From: Deltaproteobacteria bacterium Ga0077550
Lineage (GTDB): Bacteria; Myxococcota_A; Polyangia; Nannocystales; Nannocystaceae
Assembly: GCA_001464385.1 (NCBI GenBank)
Contig: LNFB01000120.1
Coordinates: 1-51,982 of the forward strand
DNA length: 51,982 nt
Direction of reading: 5' to 3'
Shown: piece after piece, positions 37,054 to 47,198 of the stretch
Position numbering within the stretch: the stretch's first letter is position 1
Layout of the letters: every line of letters begins with the position of its first letter
The notes under the pieces: generated by a model
The model's input: the letters and a program-made list of their open reading frames with translations, nothing else
The model's database searches: none
What the model was told of the DNA's origin: nothing
Position numbers and translations under genes: made by a program

Positions 37054-38012
37054 CGCGAGGCCACCGCCACGATCGCGGCCGAAAGCCCGATCGCGGCCAC
37101 GGCCGCCGCGACGATGAGCACGATCCGCGTCCACGACCACGGCGCCTTGCCGACCACGAACTGCGGATCCTGGCCGTGGACGATCGCGCGGTACACCGCG
37201 TTGCGGTAGCGATACGCGAGGACGTACGCGGGGAAGCCCAGCCGCCGCGTGGTCATGCGCTGGGGCACGACGGCGACCTTCAGGTTGCGGATGCTGCTGC
37301 CGGGCACGTGCGTCGCGGCGTGGCGCGCCGCCGTGTGGGTCAGGGCCCGCGCGATGGTCTGTCGTGCGGCCGAGCGCTGCACGTCGAACTGCTCGACGGT
37401 CGCGCGGCGCTCGGGCTCGGGGGCGTCGATTGTGTCGCGCAGGTTGTAGCCGGGCGTGAGCGCCTCGCACTCGGACAGGCTCAAGCCGCGCGAGGCCGAG
37501 ACCAGCACGTTGTCGAGCTCGAGCGCGAACGATCCGGCGTGGGGCGCCCACGCCGAGCGGCCGGCGCCCGCGTTGGAGTCGGCGGCCCAGGTCACCTCCA
37601 CGCCGGCGTCGAACGTCCAACCCGCCCACCACAGCGGCTCGAGCTTGTCGACGATGGCCCCGTCGCGGAGATCCGGGGGACGAAACCAACCCAGGCCGCC
37701 GAGCCACGTGCGCAGCGCGGCCTTGGCCTGCTCGACGTCGACGCGGAAGCACAGGTACGCCTCGGCCTGCTCGAGGGGATCGTCGGGGGTCTCGAGCTCG
37801 GTGAGCGCGCCACAGAACGCGCACTTGGGTGCCGCGACCTTCGCGTCGTAGGCGACCGCGGCTCCGCAGCCGTGGCAGCGCATGACCGCGGCGACGATCT
37901 CGGTGGTCGCGGCATCGGGCGCGGACACGGGCGTCGGCAGCCCACAGATCGCGCAGCGGAAGTCGCCTCGCTCGATCGGGCTCGCGCAGCGGGTGCAGGA
38001 AGCGTCGCTCAT
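37050..38012 (-). CDS. Zinc-ribbon membrane protein B
   Basis: 320 aa. Two CxxC pairs open it (CTRCASPIERGDFRCAIC) and two more follow (CHGCGAAVAYDAKVAAPKCAFC), so two treble-clef-like zinc ribbons are likely. A soluble domain of about 200 residues comes next, ending AIVHGQDPQFVVGKAPWSW, before a single C-terminal helix (IVLIVAAAVAAIGLSAAIVAV). The C-terminal half matches protein A (VVNGQTGLVGGRAPLSW plus helix), so the two are paralogues. No named family is assigned. Related proteins are sometimes labelled as helicase-like zinc-ribbon proteins. It is fused by ATGA overlaps to its neighbours. Confidence 0.83.
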   Translation of the reverse strand: MSDASCTRCASPIERGDFRCAICGLPTPVSAPDAATTEIVAAVMRCHGCGAAVAYDAKVAAPKCAFCGALTELETPDDPLEQAEAYLCFRVDVEQAKAALRTWLGGLGWFRPPDLRDGAIVDKLEPLWWAGWTFDAGVEVTWAADSNAGAGRSAWAPHAGSFALELDNVLVSASRGLSLSECEALTPGYNLRDTIDAPEPERRATVEQFDVQRSAARQTIARALTHTAARHAATHVPGSSIRNLKVAVVPQRMTTRRLGFPAYVLAYRYRNAVYRAIVHGQDPQFVVGKAPWSWTRIVLIVAAAVAAIGLSAAIVAVASR

Positions 38013-38995
38013 TTGGCCCCCGCGAGCAGCACGATGCCGACGATGGCCCCCAGCGCGAGGAGGATCGATACCGTGATCTTGATCCACGACAGGGGCGCGC
38101 GGCCGCCGACGAGCCCGGTCTGGCCGTTCACGACCAGGCGCACCGGGGGTTTGTCCGCGGCGTACTTCACCGCGAGCACCCACACCGGCAGCATCATCAG
38201 CTCGAGGTCCTCGTGCTGCGCGTGCCAGCGGTACTGCAGCGAGCGGTGCGAGTCGCCGGGCATGTGGTCGTGCAGGCGTTGGCCGACCGCGGCCTCGGTC
38301 TCGCGCCGCGCCTGCGTCAGGCAGGCGTCGGCGGTCAGCGACGGATCCTCGGCGATCCACCCCGACAGCACCTTGGGCGAGAACCGCAGCAGCGCGCGGA
38401 AGTCGAACGGCTCGACCCGCTGCAGCTCGGCGTTGACGACGACGTCGTCGACGTACGCGCCCCAGCTCCCCGACAGGCTGCGCCACTCGGTCTTGGTGCG
38501 CGTGCGCGTGCGCGTCACCGTGTTGCCCTTCGAGTCGGTGGTCGTGTACGTCTCGACGACCGTGTAGTTCTCGCCGATCTCGGCGTCGTACTGCGCGGTG
38601 ACCATCGCCGTGTAGAGGTACGCGGGCAGGTAGAGTCCCCGGACGTCGCTCGGCTCGGCGCGGCGGAACGCGCCAGGGGCGAAGAGCGGGCGGCGGATCC
38701 ACGCGCGTGCCTGCGCCAGCGCGCGCTCCTTGGTGACGACGAAGCCCAGGGCGAAGGTCGGCTCGGCGCGGTTCGGATCCGGCGGTCGCTCGAGCACTGC
38801 CGGCGAGGCGCAGTACGGGCACTTCGCGGTGCGCAGTCCGGCGGCGACCTGGATCTGCGCGCCGCAGCCGTCGCATCGCAGGGTGAGCGCGGCGGCGGCC
38901 GGCTCGGCGGTTGCTGCGGCGGTGGCCACCACGGACCGCGAGTGTACGCGAAGCGCCCGGGTTTGCGGCGGCTCGCGCGGCGGGCCGGCGATCAC
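38009..38995 (-). CDS. Zinc-ribbon membrane protein A
   Basis: 328 aa. One zinc ribbon (LRCDGCGAQIQVAAGLRTAKCPYC) near residues 39-65, a soluble domain, and a C-terminal helix (ILLALGAIVGIVLLAGAK). The middle includes KGNTVTRTRTRTKTEW and LYLPAYLYTAMV, typical of a membrane-associated family with unknown function. GTG at 38995 overlaps the sensor kinase stop by GTGA; GTG codons at 38929/38926 would be alternative starts. It is a paralogue of protein B. Confidence 0.83.
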   Translation of the reverse strand: MIAGPPREPPQTRALRVHSRSVVATAAATAEPAAAALTLRCDGCGAQIQVAAGLRTAKCPYCASPAVLERPPDPNRAEPTFALGFVVTKERALAQARAWIRRPLFAPGAFRRAEPSDVRGLYLPAYLYTAMVTAQYDAEIGENYTVVETYTTTDSKGNTVTRTRTRTKTEWRSLSGSWGAYVDDVVVNAELQRVEPFDFRALLRFSPKVLSGWIAEDPSLTADACLTQARRETEAAVGQRLHDHMPGDSHRSLQYRWHAQHEDLELMMLPVWVLAVKYAADKPPVRLVVNGQTGLVGGRAPLSWIKITVSILLALGAIVGIVLLAGAK

Positions 38996-40872
38996 GCGGG
39001 TCGGGGGAGGAGCGCCTCGAGCTTCGCGACCAGGTCGCTGGGCGCGAACGGCTTCTGCAGGAACGCGGTGAAGCCCCGGGCGGTCACGCGCCGCGTGGCC
39101 TCGATCTCGTCGTGGCCGCTGCTGAGCAGCACCGGGATGTCGGCGCGGACGGCCCGCAGCTCGCGGAACGCCTCCTCACCCCCCATCACCGGCATGGTCA
39201 CGTCGAGCACGACGAGCACGACGTCCGCGGCGCGGTTGCGGAACGCGTCGATCCCCTCCTGGCCGTTCTCGGCCTCGAGCACGGAGAAGCCGAAGTGGGT
39301 CAGCATGCGGCGCAGGGTCGTGCGCACCGCGGTGTCGTCGTCGATGACCAGCACCAGGCCCGCGCCGCGGTAGCCGGCGCGCGCGGGGGCCGGCTCGAGG
39401 GCAGGCTCGGTGGTCGCGGGGAACAGGACCTTGAACGTCGAGCCGCGGCGGGGCTCGGAGTCGACGCGGATTGCCCCGTGGTGCGCGCGCACGATGCCCT
39501 GCACCGCCGCCAGCCCGAGGCCGCGCCCGGTGAACTTGGTGGTGAAGAACGGATCGAAGATCTGCGCGAGCGTGTGCGGCTCCATGCCGACGCCGGTGTC
39601 GTGGACCTCGAGGTAGACGTAGCGTCCAGGCGCGAGGGCCTCGGTGGCGAAGTGGAGGTCGACGTCGGGGGCATCGAGCTCCTGCAGCCCGGTGGCGACG
39701 ATCACCGTGCCGACCTCGTCGCCCATCGCCTCGGCGGCGTTGAGCACGAGGTTCATGATGATCTGCTGCAGCTGCGAGCTGTCGGCGGCGATCGCCGGGA
39801 GGCCCGAGCCGAGCTCGAGCCGCAGCTGCACGCGCCTGGAGATCGTCGTCTCGAGCAGGACCGCGAGCTCCTTCACCGTCCGCGACAGATCGAGCGGCTT
39901 GACCTGGAAGTGGCCCTTGCCCGAGTAGGCGAGGAGCTGGCGCGTGAGGTCAGCCGCGCGCCGAGCCGCGCCGAGCACCGCGTCGATGTCGACGCGCGCG
40001 GGGCTGTCGTCCGGCAGCGACAGCAGGGCCGTCGCGGCGCCGCCGAGGATCGCGGTGAGGAGGTTGTTGAAGTCGTGGGCGATGCCACCCGCGAGTACCC
40101 CGAGGCTCTCGAGCTTCTGCACGTGCAGCAGCTTGGCCTGCAGCTCGTCGCGCTCGCGCTCACGACGCTTGGCATCGCTGATGTCGAGCGCGAACGCGAC
40201 GCCGGCGCTGCGGCTGCGATCGAACCGCGCGCCCCCGACCATCACCGGAACTCGGCGACCGTCGCGGTGCAGCAGCTCCTTCTCGTAGGGCGTACAGAGC
40301 CCCCGCTCTTCGACCTCCTCGCGCGCCCGAGCATCCTGGGCCTCGAAGCCGGACGGGTTGATCGCGGTCCACTCGACCGCGCCGGCGGCGATGTCGGCGG
40401 CGTCGTAGCCGAGCAGGCGCGCGAACGCCTCGTTGGCCTCGTAGATGGTGCCGTCGTCATAGAACATGATCCCGACCATGTTCGAGTCGACGATCCGGCG
40501 CAGGCGAGCCTCGGACGCGACGAGCTGCTGGCTCAGCGCGACCTGGGCGTCGATCACGGTGCCGACGAGCACCGCGCCCCGGAGCGCGCCGTCGTCGTGG
40601 CGGATCGGCCGCGCCTTGACCTGATACGACCGTCCAGCGCGCTCGTCGATCCACTCGGTCTCCTCGCCGTCGAGCACCCGTCGCAGGTGGCCGAGCGTCG
40701 CGGGGTGGGCGGCGAACGCCGTGAACGCGTTCACGCCGATGAGCTGCGGGTAGCTGGTCGAGAGCAGGAACGTGCCATCGGCATCGAGGATACCGAGGGC
40801 GACGGTCGACATCTCGATCACCGAGGCGAGCATCTGCTCCGGCGTCAGTGCATTCCTGCCGTCGACGACCAT
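38992..40872 (-). CDS. Hybrid sensor histidine kinase (PAS-PAS-HisKA-HATPase-REC)
   Basis: 626 aa, cytoplasmic, with no membrane helix. Two PAS modules (about 10-110 and 125-240) lead to the dimerisation domain with HDFNN (phospho-His near 266), then an ATPase with GVGMEPHTLAQIFDPFFTTK and GRGLGLAAVQG. A fused receiver domain ends the protein, with the phospho-Asp in VLDVTMP near 556 and a closing Lys in FLQKPF. The soluble double PAS suggests sensing of an internal signal. A minus-strand TAGGCT sits six bases before the ATG. The first of four coupled genes. Confidence 0.95.
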   Translation of the reverse strand: MVVDGRNALTPEQMLASVIEMSTVALGILDADGTFLLSTSYPQLIGVNAFTAFAAHPATLGHLRRVLDGEETEWIDERAGRSYQVKARPIRHDDGALRGAVLVGTVIDAQVALSQQLVASEARLRRIVDSNMVGIMFYDDGTIYEANEAFARLLGYDAADIAAGAVEWTAINPSGFEAQDARAREEVEERGLCTPYEKELLHRDGRRVPVMVGGARFDRSRSAGVAFALDISDAKRRERERDELQAKLLHVQKLESLGVLAGGIAHDFNNLLTAILGGAATALLSLPDDSPARVDIDAVLGAARRAADLTRQLLAYSGKGHFQVKPLDLSRTVKELAVLLETTISRRVQLRLELGSGLPAIAADSSQLQQIIMNLVLNAAEAMGDEVGTVIVATGLQELDAPDVDLHFATEALAPGRYVYLEVHDTGVGMEPHTLAQIFDPFFTTKFTGRGLGLAAVQGIVRAHHGAIRVDSEPRRGSTFKVLFPATTEPALEPAPARAGYRGAGLVLVIDDDTAVRTTLRRMLTHFGFSVLEAENGQEGIDAFRNRAADVVLVVLDVTMPVMGGEEAFRELRAVRADIPVLLSSGHDEIEATRRVTARGFTAFLQKPFAPSDLVAKLEALLPRPA

Positions 40873-40878
40873 CTCGCG

Positions 40879-40884
40879 AGCCTA
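40879..40884 (-). promoter_or_regulatory. -10-like TAGGCT, 6 bases before the sensor kinase start
   Basis: On the minus strand, TAGGCT is followed by CGCGAG and ATG at 40872. The spacing equals that of the sites at 3296, 5501, 8670 and 17249. Confidence 0.4.
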
Positions 40885-40944
40885 GCGGGATTCGGCGCGC
40901 ATGTCGGCATTTCGGCTGCACTCATCGGGCACGGGAAACGATCG

Positions 40945-40959
40945 ATCGGGAATCCCGAT
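40945..40959. promoter_or_regulatory. 15-bp palindrome upstream of the sensor kinase
   Basis: ATCGGGA-A-TCCCGAT is a perfect inverted repeat with one central base, 73 bases before the kinase start and 86 bases after the OmpA-like stop. It is a plausible operator; the pairing could also act in an mRNA 3' end. Confidence 0.4.
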
Positions 40960-41044
40960 TGGCGCATCGACCACGTCGGCCCGAGCCACCGCGCGTGCCC
41001 GCACGCCCATCGGCGGGCAGGCTACGCGCGGTGGTCGACGGCGA

Positions 41045-42451
<1,407 letters not shown>

Positions 42452-42462
42452 GCTGGTGCTCC

Positions 42463-43611
42463 TCATTGCGCCTCGCAGGTGCAGGTCATCGCGACCACCG
42501 CGACGCCGTATTGGATGGCTTCACACGCGGTCCCGACCAGGCGCAGCGTGTCCTCGTCCTGGAGCTCCCAGCCGTCGGCGTCCTGGTAGCCGACGGGGGA
42601 GTCGTTGACCGTCACCGCGCACGACGGCGCGACCTCGGCGAGCAGCGGCATCGAGAGATCGAAGTCGCAGGGGCGGATGCCCGCGACGATCGCGTCGAAG
42701 GCCGCGACCAGGGCGGCGGTGTCGTCGGCGACCCAGAACGGCGCCGGGTCGGCGTCGGTCGCCCCGGCGCCGGCGTTCGCGAGCGCCTGCAGGTGCTCTT
42801 CGGCGAGCTCGGGTCCGACGCTGATCACGAACGTGCGGATGCCGGCGTCGTAGGCCGCCGTGACGGCGTCGACGGCGACGCCGCGGGCTTCGGCGATCTG
42901 CGCGTCGCCCATCGGCTCGGGCACGGCGCAGGTGTCGGGCTCGCCGTCGGTGGCGAGCACGAGGACCTTCTCGCCCTCCCACTCGTCGTCGAGCACGAGC
43001 GCCGTCGCGATCTCGAGGGACTCGCCGGTGGGGGTGTCGCCGGCGGGCCCGGTCGCCCCCAGCGCGGTCGTGATCTCGTCGGCCGCGTCGAGCTGCGGCG
43101 CGAGGGAGTCGACCGAAGGGCAGCTCATGCCGTCGTTGCTGTACAGCGTGAGCCCGAAGCGGATCTCCGATTGCAGTTCGGTCACGACGCCCTGGCCGCC
43201 GACCAGCGTGTCGACCATGGACTCCCACCGCGAGGTGCCGCCGAAATCCTCGTCCATGCTGCCGGATCGATCGACCACGAGCTGGAACGTCGGCGTCTGC
43301 GGCAGCAGGACCTCGTCGAGCTCGGGGCAGGTGTACGCGTCCGCACCGCCCGTGCCGGCGGTCGGGTCCGTGGCGTCCGTCGCCGTGGCCGTGTTCGGGC
43401 CGCTGCTCGCCGTGCCGCTGGCCTCGGCCGCGGTGGTGTCGGCGGCGGTCTCGGCCGCCGGGCAGCCCCCCTGGTCGAGCCCGTCGTCGAAGCAAGGCTT
43501 CGCGCAGCCGCCCGCCAGCAGTGGCGTCGTGGCCCAGGCGGCGAACGAGGCGCGAAGGAACCAGACGCTCCGTGCCCTCTGCAATGGTGCTCGCTGCAGT
43601 CGTCTTCGCAT
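42463..43611 (-). CDS. von Willebrand factor A-domain lipoprotein
   Basis: 382 aa. Lipobox LLAGGC, a Thr/Ala linker, then a vWA domain starting QLVVDRSGSMDE with a full MIDAS Asp-x-Ser-x-Ser motif. VLVLATDGEPDTC supplies the last metal-site Asp. Four Cys pairs are likely disulfides in the oxidising exterior. vWA surface lipoproteins typically bind protein or polysaccharide ligands in a metal-dependent way. A strong palindrome sits over its ribosome site (43621-43652). It overlaps the OmpA-like gene by a possible ATGA. Confidence 0.9.
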   Translation of the reverse strand: MRRRLQRAPLQRARSVWFLRASFAAWATTPLLAGGCAKPCFDDGLDQGGCPAAETAADTTAAEASGTASSGPNTATATDATDPTAGTGGADAYTCPELDEVLLPQTPTFQLVVDRSGSMDEDFGGTSRWESMVDTLVGGQGVVTELQSEIRFGLTLYSNDGMSCPSVDSLAPQLDAADEITTALGATGPAGDTPTGESLEIATALVLDDEWEGEKVLVLATDGEPDTCAVPEPMGDAQIAEARGVAVDAVTAAYDAGIRTFVISVGPELAEEHLQALANAGAGATDADPAPFWVADDTAALVAAFDAIVAGIRPCDFDLSMPLLAEVAPSCAVTVNDSPVGYQDADGWELQDEDTLRLVGTACEAIQYGVAVVAMTCTCEAQ

Positions 43612-43846
43612 GCAAGTAACCCCCAGCCCGGATCGTCGACGATCCGCTGGGGTCTCGCCACCTCGGGCCGGGCATCATTTGCTACCGCAGCGCTGGGTTG
43701 TCGCACCGCGCGTGTCACGAACGTAAGCGTCGCCGCATCGCTGCTCGGCCTCCCGCTCGCACCTCGGCCGCTCCGTGGCGGCCGCGTGGTGGCGCGTCGC
43801 ACCTACGCCGACGCGACGCGTGGCCGAACGGCCGATCTGCGCGCGA
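43612..43846. other. Gap between motB and the vWA gene
   Basis: 235 bases without a clear gene; only short low-quality frames. The notable element is the palindrome at 43621-43652. I see no good promoter match. Confidence 0.5.
43621..43652 (-). promoter_or_regulatory. Hairpin overlapping the vWA ribosome site
   Basis: The 18-bp perfect palindrome CGGATCGTCGACGATCCG (43629-43646) is extended by CCCCAG (43621-43626) with CTGGGG (43647-43652) and a two-base CC bulge. It starts nine bases before the ATG at 43611. In the minus-strand mRNA the GGGG-rich arm is the only candidate Shine-Dalgarno sequence. A closed hairpin would hide it; the same DNA would also suit a dimeric repressor. Confidence 0.6.
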
Positions 43847-44791
43847 TCACGGCGGCAGGGCCTCTTTGCCGTCGGGCTCGAGATCGATCTCGCTGCCACC
43901 CTGAGCCTGCATGTCGAGGGCCCGCAGCTTCTGGATGAGGGGGTGTCCCGACTCGTCGGCCTCGCTGCGGATCGCCTTGTCGTCCTTGGGCTCGTCGATC
44001 ATCACGAGGATCGAGATCCGGCGATTGCGGGCGTCGTTGGGCCTGTGCCACAGCTTCGGCCGCCGGTCGGCATAGCCGCGGACCTCGACGACCTGCTCGT
44101 CGCGCACGCCGGCGCCGACGAAGAAGCGCCGCGCGGCGTTGGCCCGTTCGGTCGACAGCTCCCAGTTGCCGAGCTTGCCCGCCGACGGGCTCGCGTCGGT
44201 GTGGCCCTCGATCACCAGGTGGTTCGGGAGCATGCCGACCTCGGCCGCGATCGCCGTGAGCACCGGCTTCGCCGCCGGATCGAGCCTCGCGCTCCCCGGC
44301 GAGAACAGGTGCACGCCCTCGCCGTCCTGGATCTCGATGCGCAGGCCCTCCTCGACGGCGGTGAGCTCGACGTGGCGCGCCCACGAGTCCATGTGCAGCG
44401 CCATCAAGGCCTGGGTCAGGCGGCTGCGCGCGTTGGACAGCTCCGGGAGCTCCTTGGTCGGTCGTTGCTCCGCACCGTTGCCCGCCGAGAAGCTGGTGTC
44501 GACGGCGACCGCGGTGTTGCCCCCGCCGAAGAAGCCCGCGCCGCCGGTGTTGGGGCCGGTGTTGATCTCCGTGTTGCCGCCGCTCTCGATGCCGAGCGGA
44601 TCGCGGAAGTAGGCGCCGACGGCGGACTTGGTCTGCGGGCTCTGGGCGACGAGCCAGAGCACCATGAACAGGGCCATCATCGCGGTCACGAAGTCGGCGA
44701 ACGCCACCTTCCACGCGCCACCGTGGCCGCCGTGTCCGTGGACCTTCTTCTTGACGATGATGATCGGACGTTTTTCGGCGGCTTCAGCCAC
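43847..44791 (-). CDS. motB: Flagellar motor stator protein MotB
   Basis: 314 aa from GTG 44791, with AAGGGG eight bases before. A single N-terminal helix carries the proton-conducting Asp33 (FADFVTAMMALFMVLWL). A plug-like and linker region with Gly/Asn residues follows, then the OmpA-like peptidoglycan-binding domain (HLVIEGHTDASPS, ELSTERANAARRFF, RNRRISILVMID). The C-terminus has an extra acidic tail. It should form the ion channel with MotA (stop four bases before this start). No flagellin or chemotaxis gene is in the window, so its partner machine is not seen here. Confidence 0.93.
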   Translation of the reverse strand: MAEAAEKRPIIIVKKKVHGHGGHGGAWKVAFADFVTAMMALFMVLWLVAQSPQTKSAVGAYFRDPLGIESGGNTEINTGPNTGGAGFFGGGNTAVAVDTSFSAGNGAEQRPTKELPELSNARSRLTQALMALHMDSWARHVELTAVEEGLRIEIQDGEGVHLFSPGSARLDPAAKPVLTAIAAEVGMLPNHLVIEGHTDASPSAGKLGNWELSTERANAARRFFVGAGVRDEQVVEVRGYADRRPKLWHRPNDARNRRISILVMIDEPKDDKAIRSEADESGHPLIQKLRALDMQAQGGSEIDLEPDGKEALPP

Positions 44792-44795
44792 TTTG

Positions 44796-45650
44796 TCACC
44801 CCTTCGCGCCGCGGCAGGCCTTCTCGAGTTCGTCGAACGATGGCCGCTCGTTCGGTGTGATCGAGCGCCGCGCGAACTCGACGGCGATCGACGGCGACAC
44901 GCCCTTGGCGTGCGCGAGCAGCCCGTGCTTGATGCACTCGATGTACTTGCCCATCTCGGAGTTGCGATGGCCCATCGCCACCGCCAACGGGCCGAGCACG
45001 CCGTAGGAGAGCAGGATGCCGATGAAGGTGCCGACCAGCGCCGAGGCGACCGACATGCCGACCTCGGCCGGTGGGCCGTCGATCTTCTCCATGGTGATGA
45101 TGATGCCGAGCACCGCCGCGACGATGCCGAGGCCGGGCATGGCGTCCGACACCGTGTTGAGGGCGGTCGGCGCCTTGCCCTCCTCGTTGTGCAGCGTCTC
45201 CATGTCGACGTCCATCAGGTTGTCGAGATCGTGGGGATCCGCCGAGCCGCTGACGATGACCTTCATCGTGTCGGTCATGAAGACCAGCGCGTGGTGGTCC
45301 TTGAGCACGCTGGGGTACTTGGAGAAGATCGAGCTCTTGTTGGGGTCGTTGATGTGCTCTTCCCAGCCCAGGAGGCCCGAGCGCTGCGCGAGCTGGAACA
45401 GCTCGTACTCGAGGGTCAGCAGCTCGAGGTACTCCTTCTTGCCCGGGCGCGCGGCCAGGAGGCCCTTCAGCTGCCCGACGATCATCTTGATGATCTTCAT
45501 CGGCGTCGCGACGATGAGCGATCCGACGGCGGCGCCGAGGATGATCACGAACTCGTGCGGCTGGTTGAGCACCGCGACGTTGCCGTGGTGCATCATGTAG
45601 CCGCCGAGCACGCAGCCGAACACGACGAGGAGGCCGATGTAACTGATCAT
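44796..45650 (-). CDS. motA: Flagellar motor stator protein MotA
   Basis: 284 aa with four membrane helices: two at the N-terminus (SYIGLLVVFGCVLGGYMM; FVIILGAAVGSLIVATP) and two later (PGLGIVAAVLGIIITM; ALVGTFIGILLSYGVLGPLA). The conserved cytoplasmic loop between helices 2 and 3 is present, including GDP-like PTALNTVSDAMPGLG before helix 3. The C-terminal stretch ECIKHGLLAHAKGVSPSIAVEFARRSI is typical of the proton-type MotA subgroup. Together with MotB it forms the stator. The upstream region is divergent from the metalloprotease gene. Confidence 0.94.
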   Translation of the reverse strand: MISYIGLLVVFGCVLGGYMMHHGNVAVLNQPHEFVIILGAAVGSLIVATPMKIIKMIVGQLKGLLAARPGKKEYLELLTLEYELFQLAQRSGLLGWEEHINDPNKSSIFSKYPSVLKDHHALVFMTDTMKVIVSGSADPHDLDNLMDVDMETLHNEEGKAPTALNTVSDAMPGLGIVAAVLGIIITMEKIDGPPAEVGMSVASALVGTFIGILLSYGVLGPLAVAMGHRNSEMGKYIECIKHGLLAHAKGVSPSIAVEFARRSITPNERPSFDELEKACRGAKG

Positions 45651-45663
45651 GATGGCGCGCGCA

Positions 45664-45679
45664 GCAGCCGGGGGGCTGC
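45664..45679. promoter_or_regulatory. Hairpin upstream of motA
   Basis: GCAGCC (45664-45669) pairs with GGCTGC (45674-45679) across a GGGG loop, 14 bases before the motA start on the minus strand. No ribosome site is obvious otherwise. Confidence 0.3.
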
Positions 45680-45829
45680 CGTCACCCGATCGTCTAGGGT
45701 CGGGGTGTCACCCGGGCCAGGCGCGCCTTGGGCCCCCTGGGTGGGGTCGGGGGGCGGAAATCCGGCCTGGCGCGCGATGGGTGGACCGCGATGGAACCGA
45801 CGGTGCGGCCCGTGCGTTGATCCGGCCCC

Positions 45830-46744
45830 GTGGAGCGTCGCAGCTTTCTCCTGTTCGGCCTGGCCTCGTGTGTGTCCCGCGGCGCGGGGTCGTCGGGGGG
45901 CGACGACGTTGCGTCGATCACCGTGCCCGCGCCGGCGGGTCCGCCCGCGGTGGTGCCGGTGGTCCACGACGACGCGCTCCAGCGACGCGCGGCGGAGCGG
46001 CGCGAGGGCCTGGGCGCGGCGTTCGAGGTCGTGGTCGAGCCGCCGTTCGTCGTCATCGGCGACGAGGGCCGCGCGCAGGTGGTCGCGCGCGCCGAGGGCA
46101 CGGTGCGCTGGGCGGTCGAGCGGTTGCGCGCCGAGTACTTCCGCGAGGACCCGACCGACCTCATCGAGATCTGGCTGTTCGGCACGGCCGAGGCCTACGA
46201 ACGCGCGGCGGTCGAGCGCTTCGGCGGCCCCGCGACGACGCCGTACGGGTACTACACGCACCAGCACCACGCGCTGGTGATGAACATCGCGACCGGCGGC
46301 GGCACGTTGGTCCACGAGATCGTGCATCCCTTCATGGCCGCGAACTTCCCGGCGTGCCCGTCGTGGTTCGACGAGGGCCTTGCATCTCTATACGAGCAGT
46401 CGGCGGACCACGACGGCCGGATCTGGGGCCTCACGAACTGGCGACTGCCGGATCTACAGCGCGCGATCGAGGCGGGCGAGGTGCCGAGCTCCGCGGTGGT
46501 GACCGCGACGGGGGACCGGCCGTTCTATGATGCGGACCCGGGGACGAACTACGCGCAGGCGCGGTACCTGTGTTTGTGGCTGCAGGAGCACGGGCTGCTG
46601 CAGGAGTACTACCGGGAGTTCACGCAGGGGGTGCAGGAGGATCCGACGGGGCACCGGACGCTGGCGCGGATCGTGGGGGCGACGGACATGGATGCGTGGG
46701 ATCGGACGTGGCAGCGGTGGGTGATGGGGCTGCGGTACGGGTGA
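45830..46744 (+). CDS. HExxH lipoprotein metalloprotease-like protein
   Basis: 304 aa from GTG 45830. A short signal with lipobox LLFGLASC. The zinc motif HEIVH (about residues 162-166; GGGTLVHEIVHPFM) is followed by WFDEGLASLYEQ, whose Glu is the likely third ligand of a gluzincin. It resembles peptidase MA-like/DUF1570-type proteins of unknown substrate. Late codons use unusually many G-rich triplets, but the frame is intact. It is convergent with the three-gene cassette (ten-base gap). Confidence 0.82.
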   Translation: MERRSFLLFGLASCVSRGAGSSGGDDVASITVPAPAGPPAVVPVVHDDALQRRAAERREGLGAAFEVVVEPPFVVIGDEGRAQVVARAEGTVRWAVERLRAEYFREDPTDLIEIWLFGTAEAYERAAVERFGGPATTPYGYYTHQHHALVMNIATGGGTLVHEIVHPFMAANFPACPSWFDEGLASLYEQSADHDGRIWGLTNWRLPDLQRAIEAGEVPSSAVVTATGDRPFYDADPGTNYAQARYLCLWLQEHGLLQEYYREFTQGVQEDPTGHRTLARIVGATDMDAWDRTWQRWVMGLRYG

Positions 46745-46754
46745 GCTGCGATGG

Positions 46755-47198
46755 TCATGTCGTGAGCAGCTCGAACAGATCGGCGAGCTGCGCGAGGCGT
46801 GCTCGCCATTCGGTCTTCGGTTCCTCCGCGTTGCGACCGACGTTCTCGATCGCGGCGTGGCCCGCTGCTCCCGGCCGCTGCGCGTCGGGTTCATCGAGCG
46901 GGTCGAACACGACCGGAAAGCCCGCGGTTTGGATCGCGCCTGCTGATCCACGCAGCACGATGCACTCGCGAACTCGGAAATCTCGAGCTTGCGCGGGCGT
47001 CGTCAGGTGGTCATCCCAGACGGAGATACGCACGCTGCGGCCCGCTTGCGCGGCGTCCTCTTTCTCGTGATTGGTCGGCTCGAACTCTTTGGACGTCGGG
47101 CGCCAGCGCTCTGGCGTGAAGTCCTTGGGTGGCACGGGCAGGCGAAGCACACCGTGGTCGTCGGGAACCGGCGTCGCGCCGCCTCCCCCGGCGGTCAC
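46755..47198 (-). CDS. Cassette gene 3, unknown protein of about 147 aa
   Basis: Starts at GTG 47198, which overlaps the upstream stop (GTGA). No named family is recognised. Conserved-looking blocks are RPTSKEFEPTNHEKEDA, RSVRISVWDDHLTTPAQA and RECIVLRG, and PGAAGHAAIENVGR, with W(R/K)ARLAQLADLFELL at the end. There is no signal peptide or membrane helix, so it should be cytoplasmic. From memory of the general pattern, this type of protein travels with TIGR04255 genes; that needs a search. It is the last gene of the cassette. Confidence 0.72.
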   Translation of the reverse strand: MTAGGGGATPVPDDHGVLRLPVPPKDFTPERWRPTSKEFEPTNHEKEDAAQAGRSVRISVWDDHLTTPAQARDFRVRECIVLRGSAGAIQTAGFPVVFDPLDEPDAQRPGAAGHAAIENVGRNAEEPKTEWRARLAQLADLFELLTT

